Shown here piece by piece: positions 15,036-24,056 of a stretch of DNA of 46,054 nucleotides. Location: positions 1 to 46,054 of IMG/VR virus record IMGVR_UViG_3300048927_000499, one strand, 5' to 3'. The notes under the pieces are model-generated. The model was not told the DNA's origin and ran no database searches. It saw only the letters and a list, made by a program, of their open reading frames with translations. The stretch's first letter is position 1; every line of letters begins with the position of its first letter. This stretch comes from a virus. The translations under genes and the position numbers were made by a program.

Positions 15036-15341
15036 ATGATGAACCGAACGCCCTCCCTCACCGTTGTCGACGAGCTCGATAGCGGCAGCACGCAGCGTAA
15101 TTCCCGCCTGCCCCTTGGGTTCACCCCGATGCGGAACAAGCGCATCGAGGCGGCAATCGCAATGGTTGCGATGCGGTTGCTCGAGGAAGGCAAGATCTCG
15201 CCGAACCAGGTACGGAGCCATGCCGTGCAGCAGGTTGCCCGCTCGCTGCCGGCTTTGCCGTTCCGCCGTCTGCTCCGGCTCCCGCAGCAGTCGAAGAACG
15301 ACTGCCCGATCTATCGCAAACAGGCATGCCGCGCCGGCTGA
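15036..15341 (+). CDS. Hypothetical phage protein, 101 aa
   Basis: Starts MMNRTPSLTVVDELDSGSTQ after GGAG. Contains a predicted helix (RNKRIEAAIAMVAMRLLEEG) and a basic C-terminus. Overlaps the next gene by 16 bp. No family recognised. Confidence 0.5.
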   Translation: MMNRTPSLTVVDELDSGSTQRNSRLPLGFTPMRNKRIEAAIAMVAMRLLEEGKISPNQVRSHAVQQVARSLPALPFRRLLRLPQQSKNDCPIYRKQACRAG

Positions 15342-15535
15342 CGGAGAGGCCCGAGAGCCTCGAAATCCTGCTCGATCGAGAACAGGCTTCCTTTGACCAG
15401 GTCATGGCCGAGATCCACTCCGGCATCCAAGGCCCGGCCCACTATGACGAGCTCGAGGAGCGCGTCGACGAGATCGGCCGTAACATGCGCGCCGCATTCC
15501 GTAGTTGCAGAAAGACGGCACGATGCTTGATCTAG
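15326..15535 (+). CDS. Hypothetical phage protein, 69 aa
   Basis: Starts MPRRLTERPESLEILLDREQ and continues with an acidic helical stretch (YDELEERVDEIGRNMRAAF). Overlaps both neighbours, as expected in a compact phage operon. No family recognised. Confidence 0.5.
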   Translation: MPRRLTERPESLEILLDREQASFDQVMAEIHSGIQGPAHYDELEERVDEIGRNMRAAFRSCRKTARCLI

Positions 15536-15774
15536 AACAGACCCGTGCTCGGGCCGCGATGCTGTCCGATAACAGCACCACCACCGTCACCGGCAGCTGG
15601 CTGCGCCAGGTCATCCGCGAACTTTCGGCGGCGCGGGAGACTCAGCCGCTTCACTTCAAGCAACCCGAACCGAGCCACGTTATCGGCATCGACCTTGCTG
15701 GTCCTTCCGGATCATTCACAGCCTTCACGGCGGTGCGTAAGCACAATGAGCAGGCTCGACGGAGCATTCCATAA
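15523..15774 (+). CDS. Hypothetical phage protein, 83 aa
   Basis: Starts MLDLEQTRARAAMLSDNSTT. The TAA stop shares a base with the ATG of the DUF3164 gene (TAATG), so the pair is translationally coupled. A TTG at 15505 is an alternative start. No family recognised. Confidence 0.5.
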   Translation: MLDLEQTRARAAMLSDNSTTTVTGSWLRQVIRELSAARETQPLHFKQPEPSHVIGIDLAGPSGSFTAFTAVRKHNEQARRSIP

Positions 15775-16412
15775 TGGCGGCAGATCTTCCCTCGGGGCGT
15801 CGCGATATCGACGGTGTGATCTACTTCATCAACGGCGATGGCGGGCTGATCCCGGAAAGCGCCGTGAAGGTGGTCGACAAGCTGCAGGACGAGATCGTCC
15901 GTAAGATCATCGGCGCCGCGCTGCCGATCTCGGCCGTGGTGTCTGCGTTCCGCCAGCAGACGCTCAGTGACATGGACGAGTTCGTTGCCCTGCTCGAACA
16001 GGAATACGGCGCGCGGCGCGGTGGATCGAAGGGCAACCTCACGTTCACTAGCTTCGACGGCACGCTAAAGATCTGCGTGCAGGTCAGCGAGAACATCAGC
16101 TTCGGCCCCGAGCTTCAGGTCGCCAAAACCCTGGTGGACGAATGTCTGCGCGAATGGTCCGCAGGAAGTCGCACAGAGATCCAAGCGATCATCAACCGCG
16201 CCTTCGATGTCGACAACCAAGGCCGGATCAATCGCAACGATCTGCTCGGCCTGTTACGCCTGGATATCGAGGACGAGCGTTGGCTCGAAGCCATGCGGGC
16301 GATCCGCGACAGCATGCGGGTAGTCGGCTCGAAGCGGTACGTTCGGATGTACCAGCGGGCCAATGCCCAAGCGCCATGGTCGCCGATCACGATCGACGTC
16401 GCCGTCGGCTGA
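15774..16412 (+). CDS. DUF3164 family phage protein
   Basis: 212 residues. The sequence resembles DUF3164, a family found in Mu-like and other temperate phages, often beside transposition or recombination genes. Visible features: SAVVSAFRQQTLSDMDEFVA LLEQEYG, then GTLKICVQVSENISFGPELQ and AFDVDNQGRINRNDLLGLLR, near the end IRDSMRVVGSKRYVRMYQR. The biochemical role is unknown. Coupled to genes on both sides (TAATG and TGATG). Confidence 0.8.
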   Translation: MAADLPSGRRDIDGVIYFINGDGGLIPESAVKVVDKLQDEIVRKIIGAALPISAVVSAFRQQTLSDMDEFVALLEQEYGARRGGSKGNLTFTSFDGTLKICVQVSENISFGPELQVAKTLVDECLREWSAGSRTEIQAIINRAFDVDNQGRINRNDLLGLLRLDIEDERWLEAMRAIRDSMRVVGSKRYVRMYQRANAQAPWSPITIDVAVG

Positions 16413-16744
16413 TGCCGACGCAGAACCCGCGCTTCAGACCGCCGGGCTGGCGGGAGCCTCAGCCCTGGGAACGTCCCATGCTCCATCGTGACCAGCGCAA
16501 GCGTGGCCGCGCCGGTCAGCGCGATCGGGAGCAGGTCCGTCGCGAGGAGCCGTTCTGCAGGCGCTGCCTCGAGGACGGCAAGTACGTCGCCACGGACGTC
16601 GTCGACCACATCGTACCGCTCGCCGAGGGCGGCAGCGACGACCGAGAGAACAAACAGGGCCTCTGTGACCCGTGCCACGACGCGAAAACCCGCGAAGAGG
16701 CGCGACGAGGCCGCTCCCGTTCAGGATCGCCACGCGAAACCTGA
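16412..16744 (+). CDS. HNH endonuclease
   Basis: 110 residues. Zinc-finger HNH core: FCRRCLEDGKYVATDVVDHI, then VPLAEGGSDDRENKQGLCDP and CHDAKTREEARR. The DH pair, the Asn and the CxxC pairs are all present. HNH enzymes next to terminase in HK97-type phages stimulate cos cleavage during packaging. The ATG overlaps the upstream stop by one base. A longer reading in the same frame from 16142 lies inside the DUF3164 gene and is rejected. Confidence 0.88.
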   Translation: MPTQNPRFRPPGWREPQPWERPMLHRDQRKRGRAGQRDREQVRREEPFCRRCLEDGKYVATDVVDHIVPLAEGGSDDRENKQGLCDPCHDAKTREEARRGRSRSGSPRET

Positions 16745-16891
16745 ACCGGGAGGGGGAGGGGTCGGACCGGCGGCCGAACGGGCCGGACACCGACGCCCTC
16801 CCCAAATTTTCACGCGGGCAAATTCAAAGGGTAAAAAGTTTCGGGGCGCTCGCCTCGCAGCCAATACCCCCAGCGACAATCGGAGGTGTCG

Positions 16892-17395
16892 GTGTCGAGA
16901 GGTGGATCCCGGCCTGGCGCCGGTCGGCCGCGCAAGGCCCCCGAGCTCAAAGCCCTCGCTGGCACCGAACGGCCGGACCGCGAACTCGCGATCGGCGAAG
17001 AGCCGAAAGCCGGCGCCATGATTTGCCCGCTGCACCTGTCCGACCTGGCGCAGCTGCATTTCGCGTCGATCGCGCTGATCCTCGAAGAGCAAGGCCGATC
17101 GAGCCCGCACTTCGCGGAGCACGTCGCCCTGCTCGCTCAGCGTTTGGAGCAGATCCAGCGGTATCAGGCTGTCATCGAAGTGGAGGGCGACACCTTCACA
17201 TCTGAATCGGCAAAGAAGGTCGACGGCGACACAGTCATTACCCGTATGGTCCGGGCCAGGCCGGAGGTGGCGATGCTGAATGAAGCAATGCGCCACACCC
17301 AGTCCCTGCTCACCGACCTGATGCTCACACCTGCCGCCGCGCTGCGGATCGTCAGCGGCGCGAAGGCGGAAGCCGGCGACTTCGACGACTTCTAA
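16892..17395 (+). CDS. Terminase small subunit, P27 family
   Basis: 167 residues from the GTG at 16892, five bases after GGAGG (an in-frame GTG at 16886 overlaps that ribosome binding site). Opens with SRGGSRPGAGRPRKAPELKA, the basic start seen in P27-type small terminases, then a body containing DLAQLHFASIALILEEQGR and PEVAMLNEAMRHTQSLLTDL. It recognises the packaging site and recruits the large subunit encoded directly downstream. Confidence 0.85.
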   Translation: MSRGGSRPGAGRPRKAPELKALAGTERPDRELAIGEEPKAGAMICPLHLSDLAQLHFASIALILEEQGRSSPHFAEHVALLAQRLEQIQRYQAVIEVEGDTFTSESAKKVDGDTVITRMVRARPEVAMLNEAMRHTQSLLTDLMLTPAAALRIVSGAKAEAGDFDDF

Positions 17396-17396
17396 T

Positions 17397-19163
17397 GTGG
17401 AGCAGCGCGACTACGCGGCGATCGCTCGCCAGTACGCCGGCGACGTCATCGCCGGCCGCATACCTGCTTGCCTGTCCATCAGGCTACAATGCGCACGGTT
17501 CATTGATGACCTGAAGGCCCAGGCCACCGACGCCTTTCCCTTCCAGTTCGACGAGGACAAAGCTGCCCGGCCCTGCCGGTTCATCGAACGCCTGCCCCAC
17601 TCCAAGGGGAAATGGGCGCGCAAGAAGGAGACTCTCCGCCTCGAGCCGTGGCAGGTTTGGGTCATCGCCTGCACGTTCGGCTGGCTCCATAAGGAGACCA
17701 GTCTCCGCCGGTTCCGCCGGTTGTTCGTGGTGGTGCCGCGTAAAAACGGCAAATCGGCGCTGTCGGCCGGCATCGGCCTGTACATGTTCTGCGCCGATGG
17801 TGAGTTCGGCGCAGAAGTCTACTCGGGTGCCACGAACGAGAAGCAGGCATGGGAAGTCTTCGGCCCTGCCCGGCTCATGGCATCGCGCACTCCGGCGCTG
17901 GTTAAGCGCTTCGGCATCAGCGTCAATGCCAAGAACCTGACGCGCGTCGACGACGCCTCGAAGTTTGAAACCATTATCGGGGATCCGGGCGATGGGCAGT
18001 CGCCCAGCTGCTCGATCCACGACGAATATCACGAGCATGCTGACGACGGCCAGGTCGACACCATGCAGACCGGCATGGGCGCGCGCGATCAACCGCTCCA
18101 GGTTCTGATCACCACCGCCGGCGATAACCTGGCCGGCCCTTGTTACGCCTCAATCCAGGACGAGCGAAAAAAGCTGGCTGGCATCGGTCACAATGGCGGC
18201 CCGCCGCTGGACGACGAAACCTTCTTCGTCGAATACACGATCGACCAGGACGACGACTGGAAGTCCGACACCGCCCTTCACAAGGCAAATCCGAACTACG
18301 ACGTCTCCGTTTCAGGCGACTTCCTGAAGGCCCGCCAGCGCGACGCGATCGCTACGCCGCGCAAGGCGGGTGTCTTCAAGACTAAGCACCTCAACCTGTG
18401 GGTGTCGGCGAAAGCCGCCTATTTCGACGTCGAAGCCTGGCGCAAGTGTGCCCGGCCGGTGATCCCAGCGGATCCGCGTGAGGCGCTGAAGCTGGATTGG
18501 CTACAGGGCCGCCGTGTCATCCTCGGCTTGGATCTCGCGTCCAAAATAGACATTGCCGCCTTGGAATACCTTTTCCTACCCCTCGGCGAGAAAGCCACGA
18601 TTGACGATCCGTACATCCGGATCGGCCGATACTTCCTCCCGGCAGACACCGTTGCGGACGTCGCGGCCTATCAGGGTTGGGACGCACAGGGACTGCTGGA
18701 CGTCACCGAGGGCAACATCGTCGATTACGACGAGATCGAGCTCGCGATTGAAGAGGCAAGCAGCTGCTTCCAGGTCGAGCATGTGCCTTACGACCCGTTC
18801 CAGGCAACGCAGCTGTCGACCCGGCTGCAGAAAAAGGGTGTTCCGGTCATCGAGTACCGCCCGGTCGTCCTGAACTTCAGCGAGCCGATGAAGGAACTGG
18901 ACGCGCTCATGCGCTCCCAGCGGATGATCCATGGCGGCGACCCCGTGATGGAGTGGGAAATCTCCAACGTGGTCGGCGCCCCCGACAAGAAGGACAACGT
19001 CTACCCCAACAAGCCGGAGGGGCAGGCACACCTCAAGATCGACAACCCGGTCGCGCTGATGAGCGCGCTGGGCGTCGCCATGGGCGGGAAGGAACCAGAG
19101 GAGGAGCCGAGCTCGCCCTGGGACGACCCCAACTTCAGTATGAACGGGGAGAACGAACCGTGA
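17397..19163 (+). CDS. Terminase large subunit
   Basis: 588 residues. ATPase with a Walker A-like VVVPRKNGKSALSAG (about 111-125) and Walker B PSCSIHDEYHEH (catalytic Glu near 210), followed by the LITTAGDN motif. The C-terminal nuclease begins RRVILGLDLASKIDIAAL, with its metal-binding Asp. This is the P27/HK97-type large terminase that translocates DNA into the prohead and cuts it. GTG start 2 bp after the small-subunit stop. Confidence 0.95.
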   Translation: MEQRDYAAIARQYAGDVIAGRIPACLSIRLQCARFIDDLKAQATDAFPFQFDEDKAARPCRFIERLPHSKGKWARKKETLRLEPWQVWVIACTFGWLHKETSLRRFRRLFVVVPRKNGKSALSAGIGLYMFCADGEFGAEVYSGATNEKQAWEVFGPARLMASRTPALVKRFGISVNAKNLTRVDDASKFETIIGDPGDGQSPSCSIHDEYHEHADDGQVDTMQTGMGARDQPLQVLITTAGDNLAGPCYASIQDERKKLAGIGHNGGPPLDDETFFVEYTIDQDDDWKSDTALHKANPNYDVSVSGDFLKARQRDAIATPRKAGVFKTKHLNLWVSAKAAYFDVEAWRKCARPVIPADPREALKLDWLQGRRVILGLDLASKIDIAALEYLFLPLGEKATIDDPYIRIGRYFLPADTVADVAAYQGWDAQGLLDVTEGNIVDYDEIELAIEEASSCFQVEHVPYDPFQATQLSTRLQKKGVPVIEYRPVVLNFSEPMKELDALMRSQRMIHGGDPVMEWEISNVVGAPDKKDNVYPNKPEGQAHLKIDNPVALMSALGVAMGGKEPEEEPSSPWDDPNFSMNGENEP

Positions 19164-20461
19164 TGTCGCCCGACGACTACATCCACCGGTCGGCGGCGCA
19201 ACGCGCAAGCGAAGTCCGGTCGATCGAGGATCCCACCCATCGCCTGAGCGAGAACCCCGAGGCGCTCCTGGCAATGCTGGGTGCCCTCGACAGCAGGAGC
19301 GCTCTGCCGCCGGTGTCCATCGACGCCGCGCTGGGCGTTCCTGCTGTCATGTGCGCCGTCGGTTTCCTGTCGCGCGCTCTCGCCAGCCTGCCTCTGCAAG
19401 CCTTCAAGGGGGGCAACGGCGGCGAGAAGGTCGATGATGGCCTTGCCATGCTGCTCAACGAAGCTCCGAACGAGGAGACATCGAGCTTCGAGTGGCGCCG
19501 GCACATGTGGCAACAGGTGTTCACCGGTGGCCGCGGTATGAGCTGGATCGAGCGCGCGGGCGTCCGCCCCGTCGCGATCTGGCCGCTCGATCCGAAGGAA
19601 ACCTCGATCCAGCGTCGGAATGGACGCAAGATCTTCATCTCCGAGGGCCGCGAGTATCCGGCACGCGACATCATCGACGTGTCGTTCATGCCGAAATCCG
19701 ACTTGGTCGGGCACTACAGCCCGATCTTCCTGGCTCGAAAGGCGATCTCGCTCGCCATCGCCATGAACGATTTCGCGGGCAGCTTCTTCGCCAGCGGCGG
19801 CGTTCCCCCCCTGGCACTCGAAGGACCGCTCCCGCAGGGTGCCGATGCCTTCAAACGCGCACAGGCAGATATCAAGCGCGCGATCGACCTCGCGAAACAG
19901 GCCGGAACCCCGTTCTTCGGAATGCCGCCCGGCCATGCGCTGAAGGCCATCGGCATTGATCCCGCCAAGGGTCAGATGACGGAACAGCGGCTCTTCCAGA
20001 TTCAGGAAGTCGCGCGGATCTGGGGCGTGCCGCCCGTGTTCCTGCACGATCTGTCCAAGGGCACGTTTTCAAACACGGAGCAGCAGGACCTCCATCTGGT
20101 GAAGCACGTCATCGGCCAGTGGGCGAAGGCTTTCGAAGACGAGCTAAACCTAAAGCTGTTCGGCCAGCGCCAGCGCAGCCGCAAGGCGAAGCACAACCTC
20201 GACGGCATGCAGCGCGGCGCCTTCAAGGATCGTATTGAGGGCATCGCCCGGGCCATCCAGACCGCCCAGATGACCCCGGATGAAGCCCGCGCACTCGAAA
20301 ACCGGCCACCGGACCCCTCCGGCGCCGGCGCAAAACTCTACATTCAGGGCGCGACCGTCGAGCTGGGAACTTCGCCCGGTCAGGGCCACAACGGCGGCCC
20401 GCCGCTCAACGACAACGAGGAGAACGGCGGCGATGCCGGCGACGACCAAACCGAAAACTGA
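19163..20461 (+). CDS. Portal protein, HK97 family
   Basis: 432 residues. Typical segments: VSIDAALGVPAVMCAVGFLS, RALASLPLQAFK, FEWRRHMWQQVFTGGRGMSW, then VARIWGVPPVFLHDLSKGTF and SNTEQQDLHLVKHVIGQWAK. The portal forms the dodecameric DNA gate at one capsid vertex. The ATG overlaps the terminase stop by one base; a GTG at 19160 (GTGA overlap) is also possible. Confidence 0.95.
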   Translation: MSPDDYIHRSAAQRASEVRSIEDPTHRLSENPEALLAMLGALDSRSALPPVSIDAALGVPAVMCAVGFLSRALASLPLQAFKGGNGGEKVDDGLAMLLNEAPNEETSSFEWRRHMWQQVFTGGRGMSWIERAGVRPVAIWPLDPKETSIQRRNGRKIFISEGREYPARDIIDVSFMPKSDLVGHYSPIFLARKAISLAIAMNDFAGSFFASGGVPPLALEGPLPQGADAFKRAQADIKRAIDLAKQAGTPFFGMPPGHALKAIGIDPAKGQMTEQRLFQIQEVARIWGVPPVFLHDLSKGTFSNTEQQDLHLVKHVIGQWAKAFEDELNLKLFGQRQRSRKAKHNLDGMQRGAFKDRIEGIARAIQTAQMTPDEARALENRPPDPSGAGAKLYIQGATVELGTSPGQGHNGGPPLNDNEENGGDAGDDQTEN

Positions 20462-21056
20462 CGAGCGCGAGTTCCGCGCCCTCACCGATGGCCTCGAGCT
20501 TCGCTCCGCCGGCGCCGCTGGCGAGATGCGGACCGCCACCGGCTATGCCGTGCTCTACAATCAGGAAGCCAGCGTCGCTGGATACTGGATCGAAACGATC
20601 GCACCCGGCGCATTCGACAAGTCCCTCCAGGAGCGCGACGTGCTCGCGGTGCACAGCCACGATACCGGGCGCGTTCTGGGTCGCAAGGATGCCGGCACGT
20701 TGACCTTGCGGTCTGACAGCAAGGGCCTTTCCTTCGAAAACCCGCTTCCCGACACGAACGACGGGCGGGATCTCGCGGTGCAGATCGATCGTGGAGATAT
20801 TCCCGGCATGTCGTTCGGTTTCCGCTCGCTGAAGGAGGAGTGGGACGACACGCGGGATCCGCCGAAGCGGACCATTCTCGAGGGAGAGCTCTTCGAGATC
20901 ACCTACAGTCCGATGCCCGTCTACAAGCAGACGGAAGTCGGCCTGCGATCGCTCGACGCGGCCCGCCAGGAGCGCCGCGCGCACAACCGCGCCGGGGCGA
21001 CCGGCCGGATCGCTGCCAAGCGCATGAAGCTGGCGCAGTCCGAACGAAAAATCTGA
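20433..21056 (+). CDS. Prohead serine protease, HK97 family (S78)
   Basis: 207 residues. Opening EMRTATGYAVLYNQEA and IETIAPGAFDKSL are family hallmarks. The catalytic His lies in DVLAVHSHDTGRVLG (H74 or H76) and the nucleophile in GDIPGMSFGF (S127). It cleaves the scaffold part of the capsid protein during maturation. The ATG follows GAGGAG and overlaps the portal gene end by 29 bp in another frame. Confidence 0.93.
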   Translation: MPATTKPKTDEREFRALTDGLELRSAGAAGEMRTATGYAVLYNQEASVAGYWIETIAPGAFDKSLQERDVLAVHSHDTGRVLGRKDAGTLTLRSDSKGLSFENPLPDTNDGRDLAVQIDRGDIPGMSFGFRSLKEEWDDTRDPPKRTILEGELFEITYSPMPVYKQTEVGLRSLDAARQERRAHNRAGATGRIAAKRMKLAQSERKI

Positions 21057-21106
21057 GTTCCCGGCCAAGCCGGAGGTGGCGAAAGCACCCGCTTCTCGCC
21101 CTGATC

Positions 21107-21129
21107 GCCCCGCCATGGCGGGGCTTTTT
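21107..21129 (+). terminator. Hairpin terminator between protease and capsid genes
   Basis: GCCCCGCC (21107-21114) pairs with GGCGGGGC (21117-21124), followed by TTTTT. Partial termination here would tune protease against capsid output; the capsid ribosome binding site AGGAG follows. Confidence 0.7.
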
Positions 21130-21146
21130 CATTCCAGGAGCATGAG

Positions 21147-22436
21147 ATGACCATTCTCACCCAGTATTACGAGGAGCGGGGCCAGCTCGTCACGGAGGCG
21201 CGCGACCTCCTTGGCCAGGCCGAAAAGGAAACCGACACCACCAAGGCGGCGGAGCTCGAGCAGCGCCATGACCAGGTGATGGGCAAGGTCGATGCGCTCG
21301 ATCTGAAGATCAAGCGCGAAGAGCGCACCGCCGCCGCCGAAACTGCCGAGGAAGAGCGTCGTTCGCGCAACCGCCCGGGCCGCAGCAACGTCGAACATCG
21401 CGGCCAGGAAGGTGGCGAAGGCGAGGAGCGCTCGACCGAGCAGCTGCAGACCGAATATCGAGACGCTTTCTACGCGGTCCTCGCGGAAGGCGGCGACATC
21501 AGCGCCGTTACCCCAGAGCAGCGATCGCTGCTGCGCAGCGGTTTCGTCGAAAACCGCACTCAGACTGCCGGTACGCCGGCCGCTGGCGGCTATACCGTGC
21601 CGCGCGAAATGGCGAACCGCATCGTCGAGACCATGCTCGACTGGGGGCCGATGTACGATCCAGGCATCACGGACGAGATCGTCACCAGTTCGGGCAATCC
21701 GTTCGACATCCCGACGAACGATGACACCGCCAACACGTCGGGGCCGCTCGACGAGGGCGACGATGTGGTCGACGACAACAGCGGCGACCTCGAGTTCGGC
21801 CAGGCCAACCTGAGCGCCTACGTCGAAGCGACGCCCTGGCTGAAGATCAGCATGGAGCTGCTCCAGGACTCGGCGTTCAACATCGAGCAGTTCGTCGGCC
21901 GCAAGCTGGGCGAACGTCTCGGGCGCGGTGCGAACCGCAAGCTGACCGTCGGCACCGGCAATAACGAGGCCCGCGGCATTGTCGTAGCATCGCTGCAGGG
22001 CAAACTGGCAGCTGCCGTGGCGGCCCTCACCGCAGAAGAGCTGATCGACCTTCAGCACTCGGTCAACGCCGCCTACCGCCGCAGCCCGTCCTGCCGCTGG
22101 ATGTTCGCCGACACCACCCTCGCCGCCATCCGCAAGCTTAAGGACGGCGAAGGCCGTTTCCTGTGGACCATGGGCGACGTCCGTGTGGACGTTCCCGACC
22201 AGATCCTCGGCAAGCCCTACTCGATCAACGACGATGTGCCCGCGATCGCCGCCGGCAATCGTTCGGTCCTCTTCGGCGACTTCAGCCGCTACACCGTTCG
22301 CAAGGTCGGTTCGCCGCTGATCGGCACCGTCCGCGAGCGCTTCTGGCCCAAGGTCGGTCTGGCCGGCATCATCCGTTACGACGGTGATCTGCTGGACAGC
22401 GCGGCAGTGAAGCATCTCCGCCAGGCTGCTGCCTGA
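21147..22436 (+). CDS. Major capsid protein, HK97 fold
   Basis: 429 residues. The N-terminal approximately 110 residues are charged and coiled-coil (LVTEARDLLGQAEKETDTTK and on), the delta domain acting as internal scaffold. The fold proper begins around FYAVLAEGGDISAVTPEQRS, then TPAAGGYTVPREMANRIVET. The C-terminal part shows LGKPYSINDDVPAIAAGNRS and FGDFSRYTVRKVGSPLIGTV, standard HK97 gp5 features. The protease encoded upstream should remove the delta domain. Confidence 0.95.
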   Translation: MTILTQYYEERGQLVTEARDLLGQAEKETDTTKAAELEQRHDQVMGKVDALDLKIKREERTAAAETAEEERRSRNRPGRSNVEHRGQEGGEGEERSTEQLQTEYRDAFYAVLAEGGDISAVTPEQRSLLRSGFVENRTQTAGTPAAGGYTVPREMANRIVETMLDWGPMYDPGITDEIVTSSGNPFDIPTNDDTANTSGPLDEGDDVVDDNSGDLEFGQANLSAYVEATPWLKISMELLQDSAFNIEQFVGRKLGERLGRGANRKLTVGTGNNEARGIVVASLQGKLAAAVAALTAEELIDLQHSVNAAYRRSPSCRWMFADTTLAAIRKLKDGEGRFLWTMGDVRVDVPDQILGKPYSINDDVPAIAAGNRSVLFGDFSRYTVRKVGSPLIGTVRERFWPKVGLAGIIRYDGDLLDSAAVKHLRQAAA

Positions 22437-22444
22437 CAGGTTCT

Positions 22445-22475
22445 CCGGGCGGGGTCACTCCCGCCCGGGCCTTTT
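22445..22475 (+). terminator. Terminator after the capsid gene
   Basis: CCGGGCGGG (22445-22453) and CCCGCCCGG (22460-22468) form a perfect 9-bp stem with a 6-nt loop, followed by GCCTTTT. It sits 9 bp past the capsid stop and probably sets capsid-rich transcript ratios. Confidence 0.75.
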
Positions 22476-22526
22476 CCTGCCGCCGGTGCGCCGGTGGCAC
22501 GGAAAGGCAAGTTCCAGGAGTTCACC

Positions 22527-22793
22527 ATGAAAATCAAAATGACCGCAGGCCTTTCGGGGCCGAAGGTTTCGCTCGCCCCCGGCGATATCAAGGACTTCGC
22601 GGACGAAAAGGAAGCGCAGCGCCTGATCGACGCCGAATTCGCCGAATTGGTGATCGACGATACCGCAGCGCCGGCGCCGATCAACGAGACGACCGGTGAA
22701 CGCGTCGCCCGCCTTGAGTCCGAGCTGAAGGATGCCAAAGCGGCCCAGAAGGCCGAGGCTGCAGCGGCCAAGACCGCTGGCGCGCAGGCCTGA
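22527..22793 (+). CDS. Small head-region protein, 88 aa
   Basis: Starts MKIKMTAGLSGPKVSLAPGD after CAGGAG. Has a beta-rich start, then EAQRLIDAEFAELVID and an Ala/Lys coiled coil (VARLESELKDAKAAQKAEAA). Similar small proteins follow the capsid gene in many HK97-like prophages; their role is unknown. Confidence 0.7.
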   Translation: MKIKMTAGLSGPKVSLAPGDIKDFADEKEAQRLIDAEFAELVIDDTAAPAPINETTGERVARLESELKDAKAAQKAEAAAAKTAGAQA

Positions 22794-22795
22794 TC

Positions 22796-23341
22796 ATGTG
22801 GCAGTCACCGGTCATCGTTACGCCGCCAGCGGAGGAGCCGGTGACGCTCGCCCAGGCGAAAGAGTTCCTGCGCATCGATGATGGCGATGATACCTTCGAT
22901 ACGGAGATCGGGCTCTCGATCGCCGGCGCCCGCAATCACATCGAGTCCATGACCGGTACCAGGCTGATAAGCCAGGTGGTGGATCTGCGCGGGGATGCAT
23001 TCGAAGATCTGGCGCTGTTCAAGGTGGGGCCAGTCCTCTCGATCAACGAAATCACCTATCTCGATCGCGACGGCACCGCGCAGACGCTCTCGGCCGACAG
23101 CTTCGAGCTCACCGGCGCAGGCCTCGAGCGCGGTGTCCGACCGGCCGCGTCCACACGGTGGCCGATCGCGTCCACCGTCGGTGGTGCAATCACCGTCCGC
23201 GCAACGGTCGGCTATGGCGATGACGGTGCCGCCATTCCGGAGGCCGTTCGCCTTGCAATCCTGCTTAAGCTCCGCGGTCTGTTCGAGGACTCGGCGTCCA
23301 TCATCGACTATCTCTTGGTCAACGATCGGATCTGGTTGTGA
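22796..23341 (+). CDS. Head-tail connector protein (gp6-like)
   Basis: 181 residues. VTLAQAKEFLRIDDGDDTFD, then IGLSIAGARNHIESMTGTRL is the signature of the HK97 gp6/YqbG-like adaptor that binds beneath the portal. The C-terminal helix reads IPEAVRLAILLKLRGLFEDS. Its stop overlaps the GTG of the next gene (GTGA). Confidence 0.85.
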   Translation: MWQSPVIVTPPAEEPVTLAQAKEFLRIDDGDDTFDTEIGLSIAGARNHIESMTGTRLISQVVDLRGDAFEDLALFKVGPVLSINEITYLDRDGTAQTLSADSFELTGAGLERGVRPAASTRWPIASTVGGAITVRATVGYGDDGAAIPEAVRLAILLKLRGLFEDSASIIDYLLVNDRIWL

Positions 23342-23661
23342 CCAAGGTGACGAAGCGCACCACGCGTATCTCGATCGAGCGCGCGGCGGTTGCCCAGGAT
23401 GACTATGGCGAGGAAATCGCCAGTTGGGCGCCGATCGCCAGGCCGTGGGCCGCCATGTTCTACGGCACCGGCCAGGAGCGGCGCCAGGCGGCGGCCGAAA
23501 TGGGTCAGCAGTCCATCACGCTCAACGTCCTGGCATCCGCCCTCACCCGTGCAGTCACCCTGAAGGACCGGATCGTCGTCGGCGCCGAGACCTGGGACAT
23601 CGTCGGGATCTCGCCGATCGGCCGCCGAGAGATCGACTTTACCGCCGTGCGATCGCAATGA
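23338..23661 (+). CDS. Head closure protein (SPP1 gp16 / HK97 gp9-type)
   Basis: 107 residues. Pattern ISIERAAVAQDDYGEEIASW, WAAMFYGTGQERRQAAAEMG, VTLKDRIVVGAETWDIVGIS matches the phage head-tail joining family that seals the connector. GTG start within a GTGA overlap; its own stop overlaps the next ATG. Confidence 0.85.
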   Translation: MTKVTKRTTRISIERAAVAQDDYGEEIASWAPIARPWAAMFYGTGQERRQAAAEMGQQSITLNVLASALTRAVTLKDRIVVGAETWDIVGISPIGRREIDFTAVRSQ

Positions 23662-24053
23662 GCTTCGAACTAGACCTGCGAACCCGGCTCATCGATGACG
23701 CCGCGGTCGGCGCGCGGGTCGGCACGGCCGTCTATTGGCGGATCCGGCCGCAGAACGGGACGATCCCGGCGATCGTCCTCACCATCATCTCAGATCCGCG
23801 CCCCCAGCACCTCGAGGGCTTCCACGCGCTGCGCGACACGCGGGTCCAGCTCGACTGCTACGGCAGGACCTACGACGAGACGGTCGCGCTGCGCGAAGAC
23901 GTCATCACCGCGATCGCGCCCTACGCGCGCGTCGGCGACACCCGGTTCGACCATGCCGAAATCGAAAACGTGCTCGACCGCGGCGACGATACCGCCACCG
24001 CCTTCCAGCACTGCCACGCCATCGATGCCACGATCTGGCACGGAAAGGAGTAA
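23658..24053 (+). CDS. Tail completion protein (DUF3168)
   Basis: 131 residues. Order of features: FELDLRTRLIDDAAVGARVG, VYWRIRPQNGTIPAIVLTII, VQLDCYGRTYDETVALREDV, and the terminal CHAIDATIWHG. This fits DUF3168 (HK97 gp10-neighbour/YqbJ-like) proteins that cap the tail tube at the head interface. Confidence 0.82.
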   Translation: MSFELDLRTRLIDDAAVGARVGTAVYWRIRPQNGTIPAIVLTIISDPRPQHLEGFHALRDTRVQLDCYGRTYDETVALREDVITAIAPYARVGDTRFDHAEIENVLDRGDDTATAFQHCHAIDATIWHGKE

Positions 24054-24056
24054 CCC

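Noticed and set aside
19001-20047. A 348-residue leftward frame inside the portal gene
   Set aside because: Antisense shadow of a well-supported portal gene.
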